Source: Candidatus Hodarchaeota archaeon
Lineage (GTDB): Archaea > Asgardarchaeota > Heimdallarchaeia > Hodarchaeales > Hodarchaeaceae
Assembly: GCA_016840305.1 (NCBI GenBank)
Contig: JAEOSP010000122.1
Location: forward strand, 1 to 14,941
Direction of reading: 5' to 3'
Length of the DNA: 14,941 bases
Shown here: positions 6,849 to 11,856 of the stretch, piece after piece
Layout: every line of letters starts with the position of its first letter
Numbering within the stretch: position 1 is the first letter of the stretch
Translations under genes and position numbers: made by a program
Notes under the pieces: model-generated
Seen by the model: only the letters and a program-made list of their open reading frames with translations
The model's database searches: none
What the model was told of the DNA's origin: nothing

Positions 6849-7379
6849 TATCAACAAATTCAAAGGTATTCAGGTAAAATTGTTACAATTCAGGAACAAT
6901 TGCAAATTATAAGGTCAATTTCCACCCATTTCCTGTTCAAGATGATATTGAAAGTTTCAGAGACCAAAACCTTGGACCAAATGGGCCAGTTTTATCTGGC
7001 TTATCGATGGACATATGGAGAATCGGTTGTTGAGTTTGGAGAGGTACAAACTCTTGCTCAAGCTTACGGAATTAATCTGAAGGAAATTGCGAACGATGAG
7101 GATTTCATTCAAATTCATGGATCCAAAGTTCACCTCAAAAATGCAATGCAAAGAAAAATTTTCGATGGAGAAAAAAATCATATAGTCAATCTCATGCATA
7201 AAGCGGTAATCGCTTGGAAAGAAAATGATACAGACGCTCTTTTAGCGCTTTTTAGTGGACCGATTAGGCCTATCCAGAATATTTTCAGCCCTTTTTGTCA
7301 GGCAGTCGCTGAATGTTTACCTTCGAAAAATCAAGAGAAACAGCATTTAGAAGGATTACTAATTAGACATTGTATTTAG
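6849..7379 (+). pseudogene. C-terminal part of the DUF1156-type methylase, cut off by an in-frame TAA
   Basis: These 176 codons continue the methylase in the same frame directly after the TAA at 6846-6848. They begin YQQIQRYSGKIVTIQEQL, which fits the family sequence following the GPxxEVFS motif, and contain the conserved FYLAYRWTYGESVV block, then LAQAYGINL, a helix LMHKAVIAWKENDTDALLALF and the usual family end AECLPSKNQEKQHLEGLL. Together with the upstream part the gene would encode 868 amino acids, close to the full family length. There is no frameshift; one base change from AAA, CAA or GAA would explain the stop. The first possible restart is TTG at 6900 with no ribosome-binding site. 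Options are a recent nonsense mutation, a sequencing error, or read-through. It could be a separately made fragment, but that looks unlikely. Confidence 0.85.
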
Positions 7380-7384
7380 ATGTT

Positions 7385-7408
7385 TTGTTATTCCAAACAA
7401 TTTTTCTT
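7385..7408 (+). terminator. Short hairpin and T tract after the methylase remnant
   Basis: TTGTT (7385-7389) pairs with AACAA (7396-7400) around a 6-base loop, followed by TTTTTCTT. It marks the 3' end of the full-length methylase reading frame, not the internal TAA. It lies between convergent genes and may serve both. Confidence 0.4.
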
Positions 7409-7841
7409 ATTTCCCACGAAGTTTAAGAAGCTCAGAATTGATTTTTGTTAGAATTGTCTCAATTACTTTCTGACTCTTCATTAGAGTCGCTAATTGTGAC
7501 GTGATTTCTTCGAGTGTTCCCTCAATTGATGTCAACCTATAATCTGTATTAGATGATGATTGTGTGACACTACTGCCAGTTGAAGAAGAAGCAGTTGATC
7601 GGGATTTTGACTCTCCTGTATAAAGTGGTCCAGAAGATGCTTTTGAAGGAGAGGGAGTACTAGCAGGAAGACTATCAACAAATTCAGGGGGAGGGGGTTC
7701 AGCAAAATTTCCCTGTAGTTCCACTGGAACAATAGGCTTTATTTCCCCTTCTACTCGATCTTGCATAGACAAATCGCTTCCACAATGAGAACAGGGGAAT
7801 TTCATAACATAATTGTGACATTTTTTACAAACTGGACTCAA
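7407..7841 (-). CDS. Zinc-ribbon protein with a Pro/Ser-rich linker and C-terminal coiled coil
   Basis: A 144-residue protein in three parts. Residues 5-20 form a compact zinc ribbon, Cys5-x2-Cys8 and Cys17-x2-Cys20 (CKKC...CSHC). Residues 35-100 are low-complexity and likely disordered, with PPPPEF and many Ser, Thr and Ala. Residues 101-142 form a predicted coiled coil with regular hydrophobic spacing (LTSIEGTLEEITSQLATL and onward). This layout suits an adaptor that binds nucleic acid or protein through the ribbon and oligomerises through the coil; no specific function is recognised. Translation starts at TTG (7839-7841) with a full GGAGGT ribosome-binding site (7852-7857 on the minus strand); an in-frame TAA just upstream excludes an earlier start. 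It converges on the methylase with 27 bases between them. Confidence 0.85.
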   Translation of the reverse strand: MSPVCKKCHNYVMKFPCSHCGSDLSMQDRVEGEIKPIVPVELQGNFAEPPPPEFVDSLPASTPSPSKASSGPLYTGESKSRSTASSSTGSSVTQSSSNTDYRLTSIEGTLEEITSQLATLMKSQKVIETILTKINSELLKLRGK

Positions 7842-7913
7842 AAATTATTAACCTCCAAATAATCATTACTTCAATTAATTAAAATTCTTCTCATTTTAAC
7901 TAATTCGTATTTG

Positions 7914-7942
7914 AAAAAAGGAAAAAATAGCTGAGGAGCTAT
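7914..7942 (-). terminator. Hairpin and T tract after tldE
   Basis: ATAGCT (7927-7932) and AGCTAT (7937-7942) are perfect 6-base arms around GAGG. On the minus strand they are followed by T5, CC and T6 (7926-7914). The hairpin begins 5 bases after the tldE stop. Confidence 0.7.
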
Positions 7943-7947
7943 CTTCT

Positions 7948-9327
7948 TTATTTTGTTGCTGTTGTTATACGACAATCTTTCACCCTTAAAGTTGGTATCC
8001 AAGTCGGAACTTGAACTTCCCACCATTGAATTTGCACACGATCATTACCAAGGGCATCAATATTTGCAAATTGTCGTAACATATTATCACTTATTCGAAA
8101 ATTCTTTATAGGAGTAGAAAGTTCACCATTCTCAACCAGAAACGCTGCATCACGAGGAATCGTACTATATTCAGTTGATATTTTACTAGTATAACGAGTA
8201 TACCAATTACACGTTACGTAAATGGTTTTTCGATTTGTATCCATTAATTCATCAAACGAATGATCACCATTATCAAAAACAAAGTTTGTTGGAGCTGGAG
8301 CCATTAATTTACTTCCTGTCCAGAAAGAAACTATCGCTCCGTTTCCAGTCGATTCTCCTTGAAACATTTTTGCAGATGATGTACTATGGATGAAATTTAC
8401 CAATACTCCATCTTTAAATATTGGTGTAGTCTGCCTAGGTGTTCCTTCATCGTCGAAAGGAGATGTGTTCAGGCCATCTGGCTGTAATCCATTATCAGAA
8501 ACATTAATAAACTCTGGAGCTAATTCTTCACCCATTTTATCTCCTAATGCGCTACGACCCATCATAATCGCTAGAGGATTGGCATCGTTTGGTATACTAC
8601 CAACTAAATCCGCTGCTACTGTAGGACTCATTATAATATCATAAGTACCAGCTTTAGCTGATTGGGCGTTTTTATGTTGAAGTGAGAAACGACCAGCAGT
8701 GGCAGCTGCAGCTAGTAACTTCTTTTCCGCAGTAGAAGGGATTCTTCCAGTTGCTAATCCCTGGCCTGAAGCATCAAGCTCTTCTTGAAAAGCCCGAACA
8801 GTTAAATTGTATGAAGTGGAAGAATGGGATCCCTTAGGACCAGCAGAACTATTGAGATATACGTTCTTCTTTCCAAAGAAGTATGATCCAGCAACCCTTT
8901 TTGCTCCTTCATTGATTGCTTCGTCTATACAACTATTAATAACATTCACAGCTTTTTCTCCATAGTCATCTATCCTATCATCATAGTTACCCGCTAAGGG
9001 TGAAAATTTTAAAATGGTAGATTCAACCCCTTGATAAAAGGGGCTTGGAGGTATAGTTTTGGCGAATTTTATTTGAGCATTGACTCGTTCCTTTACGTGA
9101 TCTTTGTCCCGAGGTGAAAATTCCCCTATGGCGAGTTGATTTCCACCAACCACAACAACTAATTCGAGATTATCAGCTTGCCATTGTTTACTAATATCAA
9201 CTTTATTTGAACTGAAGCGAATTTGGTTTCGGACCTTGTTAGTACCGATTCCTAAAATCAGATCTACACCTTGTTTTGTACCTAATTCAATGGCATAATC
9301 AACATATGACTGTATTGTATCACTCAT
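7948..9327 (-). CDS. tldE: TldE/PmbA, non-catalytic partner of the TldD metalloprotease
   Basis: A 459-residue TldE (PmbA) subunit of the TldD/TldE protease, a cytosolic heteromeric metalloprotease that in bacteria cleaves unfolded or modified small peptides such as the microcin B17 leader. Recognisable family parts are the early YAIELGTKQGVD and FSSNKVDISKQW, the central VYLNSSAGPKGSHSSTSYNL, TYDIIMSPTVAADLV, and the later FDDEGTPRQTTPIFKDGVL followed by a C-terminal barrel. There is no HExxxH motif, as expected for the E subunit. It follows tldD by 12 bases. GGTGA, which begins right after the tldD TAA, sits 7 bases before the ATG, so the two are very likely co-transcribed and translationally coupled. 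A hairpin terminator follows. Confidence 0.93.
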   Translation of the reverse strand: MSDTIQSYVDYAIELGTKQGVDLILGIGTNKVRNQIRFSSNKVDISKQWQADNLELVVVVGGNQLAIGEFSPRDKDHVKERVNAQIKFAKTIPPSPFYQGVESTILKFSPLAGNYDDRIDDYGEKAVNVINSCIDEAINEGAKRVAGSYFFGKKNVYLNSSAGPKGSHSSTSYNLTVRAFQEELDASGQGLATGRIPSTAEKKLLAAAATAGRFSLQHKNAQSAKAGTYDIIMSPTVAADLVGSIPNDANPLAIMMGRSALGDKMGEELAPEFINVSDNGLQPDGLNTSPFDDEGTPRQTTPIFKDGVLVNFIHSTSSAKMFQGESTGNGAIVSFWTGSKLMAPAPTNFVFDNGDHSFDELMDTNRKTIYVTCNWYTRYTSKISTEYSTIPRDAAFLVENGELSTPIKNFRISDNMLRQFANIDALGNDRVQIQWWEVQVPTWIPTLRVKDCRITTATK

Positions 9328-9339
9328 CTTTTTTTCACC

Positions 9340-10764
9340 TTAACCAAGTACTATATCTCGCATACGTATGTATCCACCACCAGCGTATACTGGTACGCCT
9401 TGTTGTGGGTCAGACTTACCGCAAATTCCTGGAAAATCGAAAAAAATGTCCTTTGATACGCCATCGATAGATGAAAACAATCCAATTGATGTTAATTCCA
9501 TAACTGGTCGTCTAACCATAGTTTCGGAAACTATTCCGTTTTGAATTTCATAACATTCAAATCCAACATATTTTGATTGATAACGTCGATCATCAATATT
9601 CCATTCTGTAAAACTATGCATCAAAATACCATGTTTAACTCCTTCGACAAGCTCATCTAAAGAAAAGTCCCCTGGTTTCATGTATGTATTTGCCATTCGG
9701 ATAATTGGTTCCCTATTAAAATCTGAAGAGCGAGCAGATCCATTTGATCCCATTCCAAAACGAACTCCAAATTCACGATTTAGCAAAGGTTCATTTATTA
9801 TCCCATCTTTTATTAAAAGGCGTTCTCTAGCTTTTACTCCCTCATCATCATATTCATAATAACCTCCTGTCCCTTTGAGAGTTGGGTCTTCAGCTATGGT
9901 CACATGTTCGGAACCTACTCGCGACTCTCCTAATTTCAAATCACGCCAAAAACTTTCGCCAGCCTGAGCTCCTTCTCGTCCCATTATCCTATCCCCTTCA
10001 CTTGGATGCCCACAATTCTCATGGCATATTATACCGACAACTTCTGGGCCTGCAATAAAATCAACTTTTCCTTTTAATCTATGGTCAGCTTGTGCAGCCA
10101 CTTTGGCTATTCGTGAGCAATCTTCATCATATTCTTCAGCCCAAGTTTTTGTTCCTTCCCAACCTGTGCTACGTGTTAAATCAACAAATCGCTGTTCTGA
10201 GTCAAGGACACCTTTAGCTGTTAGTAGTCCAAAAAATTTTAACAATGATAGCTCAGCTTCGATTTTCGTCCCTTCTGAGGTTACTAAGTATTTTTTAGAG
10301 CTCTGAGCTTCAAAAATTTGCGCACGTGTACTGATTCCGTTATTTTCAGCAATTTTATCTAATTCTTCTAGCTTTGTAATCATTGTTTCTTGTGTTACAT
10401 CACGTAAATTTTCTTTCGTTGGCACGCTCCATTTCGCTACATTCGTAACTGGCTCACCAAAATCTATTTTATCCTTAGGGTTTGAATTCCTTGCTAATTT
10501 CACACCTACGTCTATAGCGTTTTTTACAGCGTTTTTCATAAGCTTATCTACAGATATAAAGGATAAACCACCGTTAATTAGTACCCTAAAACCAATTCCT
10601 TGCCACGGTGTCTCGGATCCAGATATTAGATGACCATTTTGCATCATAAAAACACTGCGTTGTCCATCTATTAACCTAGCCTCCGAATAACTGGCACCTT
10701 GGTCTCGAGCATATTCCATCCCGAAATCTGCTAAATCTTCGAAACTTGACACTTCTAAGTTCAT
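9340..10764 (-). CDS. tldD: TldD, zinc metalloprotease catalytic subunit
   Basis: A 474-residue TldD protease subunit. The zinc motif HENCGH gives the family signature HExxxH (His248, Glu249, His253), in IICHENCGHPSEGDR. The third ligand is probably Cys448 in FPGICGKSD, matching the C-terminal Cys of E. coli TldD. Other family pieces are the EDPTLKGTGGYYEYDDEGV block, GSNGSARSSDFNREPIIRMAN, and ILMHSFTEWNIDDRRYQSKY. It is the first gene of the tldD-tldE pair; the product assembles with TldE into a compartment where peptides reach the zinc site. Its natural substrate in archaea is not known. No peptide-modifying enzyme is in the window. The ATG at 10764 has only a weak AAAGAG upstream. Confidence 0.95.
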   Translation of the reverse strand: MNLEVSSFEDLADFGMEYARDQGASYSEARLIDGQRSVFMMQNGHLISGSETPWQGIGFRVLINGGLSFISVDKLMKNAVKNAIDVGVKLARNSNPKDKIDFGEPVTNVAKWSVPTKENLRDVTQETMITKLEELDKIAENNGISTRAQIFEAQSSKKYLVTSEGTKIEAELSLLKFFGLLTAKGVLDSEQRFVDLTRSTGWEGTKTWAEEYDEDCSRIAKVAAQADHRLKGKVDFIAGPEVVGIICHENCGHPSEGDRIMGREGAQAGESFWRDLKLGESRVGSEHVTIAEDPTLKGTGGYYEYDDEGVKARERLLIKDGIINEPLLNREFGVRFGMGSNGSARSSDFNREPIIRMANTYMKPGDFSLDELVEGVKHGILMHSFTEWNIDDRRYQSKYVGFECYEIQNGIVSETMVRRPVMELTSIGLFSSIDGVSKDIFFDFPGICGKSDPQQGVPVYAGGGYIRMRDIVLG

Positions 10765-10881
10765 CTCTTTTAATATTTTATTTACTTTACGTCCATAAAT
10801 TCAATATTTAATTGGGTAAGAAAGAGATATGAGATAAATATGATTAATTTTTTGTTAGAAATATGAAAGAAATCGCCTCCC

Positions 10882-10927
10882 AAAAAATAATTGAGAGTTT
10901 AATGGCACTAGTTAACTACTTTAAACT
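10882..10927 (-). terminator. Hairpin over the stop codon of the DsrE-like gene, then T6
   Basis: AGTTTAA (10896-10902) and TTAAACT (10921-10927) are perfect 7-base arms. The TAA stop (10921-10923 on the minus strand) is inside one arm. The 18-base loop holds most of a second palindrome, TAGTTAACTA (10909-10918). On the minus strand a T6 run follows at 10882-10887. Confidence 0.55.
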
Positions 10928-11268
10928 ATCATAACTTCATACCCAAGCTTTATCCAATCTCTCAATGGTGGGTGACCTGATAGTTTACCATTTATCGGCA
11001 ATCCTTGCTGTTCTGCTGATTCTAAAGCCCCCATTGCTTTTGCACATGCTTCACATACTGCAAATATTAGCTCTTTTTCCTTCAACTTCTCAAATTTTTC
11101 ATTATTCGATTTTTCAAAGTCGGTGATGAATTTACAGGCTTCACTCTCGAAAATTATTCCGACTTCATAGTTTTTCTCTTTCATATCAAGTACATTCAAC
11201 ATGATATGTGTAAATATCCCTTTATTGTAGTTAAATATCACAAATAACTGTTTTCTCATGCAATTCAT
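10921..11268 (-). CDS. DsrE/DsrF-like small sulfur-relay-fold protein
   Basis: A 115-residue protein with the DsrE-type alpha/beta layout: strand KQLFVIFNYN, a helix HIMLNVLDMK, strand YEVGIIFESEAC, a charged helix, strand ELIFAVCEACAKAMG, then PLRDWIKLGYEVMIV at the end, as in many DsrE proteins. Cys72 and Cys75 form CEAC at the start of the helix where DsrE-family proteins carry their conserved cysteine; Cys45 is a further candidate. Family members carry persulfide sulfur or act as small cytosolic accessory proteins; many archaeal ones have no known role. An alternative start is ATG at 11259 (MRKQLF), which has GGAATGA 5 bases upstream and gives the usual short N-terminus; I find it slightly more likely than 11268. 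No sulfur-metabolism genes are adjacent. Confidence 0.82.
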   Translation of the reverse strand: MNCMRKQLFVIFNYNKGIFTHIMLNVLDMKEKNYEVGIIFESEACKFITDFEKSNNEKFEKLKEKELIFAVCEACAKAMGALESAEQQGLPINGKLSGHPPLRDWIKLGYEVMIV

Positions 11269-11347
11269 TCCATAATTTTTAATGAAAGAATAATTCTTTA
11301 TTGTTTAAGTGTATTTTTACTCTAAAGAAAATCCGTGAAAATTAATG

Positions 11348-11376
11348 AAAAAAGTAAGTAATAGGATTTACAATCC
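11348..11376 (-). terminator. Hairpin and T6 after the 46-residue gene
   Basis: GGATT (11364-11368) pairs with AATCC (11372-11376) around TAC. On the minus strand a T6 run follows at 11348-11353. This sits 17 bases after the stop of the small minus-strand gene and supports its being a separate transcription unit. Confidence 0.45.
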
Positions 11377-11392
11377 CTTTTTTACATTTATT

Positions 11393-11533
11393 TTAATGCC
11401 AGTTCCACTGTTTTTGTTTCATTTCCTTTTCAGTTATGAGTGGTTCTTTCCCATATTTTCGAATTAAATAGTCTTCAATGATTATTTTTTTGTTTGCATG
11501 TTTTTTATCAGTATTTTCTTCTTGAGTTGCCAT
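11393..11533 (-). CDS. Small charged protein, 46 residues, unknown function
   Basis: An open frame from ATG (11531-11533) to TAA (11393-11395) encodes 46 residues. It begins MATQEENTDKKHANKK, has a central IIIEDYLIRKYGKEPLI and ends KQKQWNWH. It is rich in Lys and Glu, has no cysteine and no membrane segment. The middle could form a short helix. A minus-strand TATA-like AAAATTTAAAT (11557-11567) centred about 29 bases before the ATG predicts a leaderless or nearly leaderless transcript, and a hairpin with a T6 run follows the stop. These flanking signals, more than the sequence, argue that it is a gene. I do not recognise a family. Confidence 0.6.
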   Translation of the reverse strand: MATQEENTDKKHANKKIIIEDYLIRKYGKEPLITEKEMKQKQWNWH

Positions 11534-11556
11534 ATTAATTTACTAGATTCGTTGGG

Positions 11557-11567
11557 ATTTAAATTTT
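11557..11567 (-). promoter_or_regulatory. TATA box of the 46-residue gene
   Basis: ATTTAAATTTT on the + strand (AAAATTTAAAT on the minus strand) is centred about 29 bases before the ATG at 11533, so transcription would begin within a few bases of the start codon. Confidence 0.45.
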
Positions 11568-11582
11568 CATGAGAGAGAGATA

Positions 11583-11663
11583 ATCGAAAATGAGAGCTAT
11601 CGGCTATAAAAACGGAATACGAAACGAAAATATTCAGAAATTTCAAGTTTACATCGAAAATGA
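11583..11663. repeat. 11-bp direct repeat in the divergent small-gene promoter region
   Basis: ATCGAAAATGA occurs exactly at 11583-11593 and again at 11653-11663, 70 bases apart, between the divergent promoters of the two small genes. A shorter related ACGAAAAT lies between them near 11623. It could be a shared regulator site; in AT-rich DNA chance is also possible. Confidence 0.35.
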
Positions 11664-11674
11664 ATAAAAAAGAA

Positions 11675-11686
11675 TTTATATAAAAG
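11675..11686 (+). promoter_or_regulatory. TATA box of the 40-residue gene
   Basis: TTTATATAAAAG is a near-consensus archaeal TATA box, preceded by a purine-rich AAAAAAGAA that could serve as the BRE. Its centre is about 23 bases before the ATG at 11703, so the transcript should start at or next to the start codon. Confidence 0.65.
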
Positions 11687-11702
11687 AAAATTCTGTTAGC
11701 TT

Positions 11703-11825
11703 ATGCCACGAAAAGCAAAAGGTGTGAAACGGATTATTCGTGAGGAAAAACGTTATTATGAGAAAGAAAAACAAGGTAAGAAATTGTGGCGTCATAAAAA
11801 AGGGACTAAAGAATTGGATGAATAA
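11703..11825 (+). CDS. Small, very basic protein, 40 residues, unknown function
   Basis: An open frame from ATG (11703-11705) to TAA (11823-11825) encodes 40 residues. It begins MPRKAKGVKRIIREEKRYY, continues KEKQGKKLWRHKKGTKELDE and is strongly basic, with about 17 Lys or Arg and one Trp. The composition fits a nucleic-acid- or ribosome-associated peptide with one amphipathic helix; no family is recognised. The near-consensus TATA box about 23 bases upstream and the lack of a ribosome-binding site indicate a leaderless mRNA. It converges on the large PEP-binding protein gene, with 31 bases between the two stops. The promoter makes this the stronger of the two small-gene calls. Confidence 0.68.
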   Translation: MPRKAKGVKRIIREEKRYYEKEKQGKKLWRHKKGTKELDE

Positions 11826-11856
11826 GTCATGAGTTTCTGAGTGTTTAGTAGAAAGA

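Noticed and set aside
4770..7841. A restriction-modification, BREX-like or DUF499/DUF1156 defence cluster
   Set aside because: Only the methylase is present. No nuclease, DUF499-type ATPase, phosphatase or helicase is found on either side.
9340..11825. A peptide natural-product system linking TldD/TldE with the two small proteins
   Set aside because: TldD/TldE mature modified peptides in bacteria, but there is no modifying enzyme or exporter here, the small proteins lack cysteines and leader-like features, and each has its own promoter.
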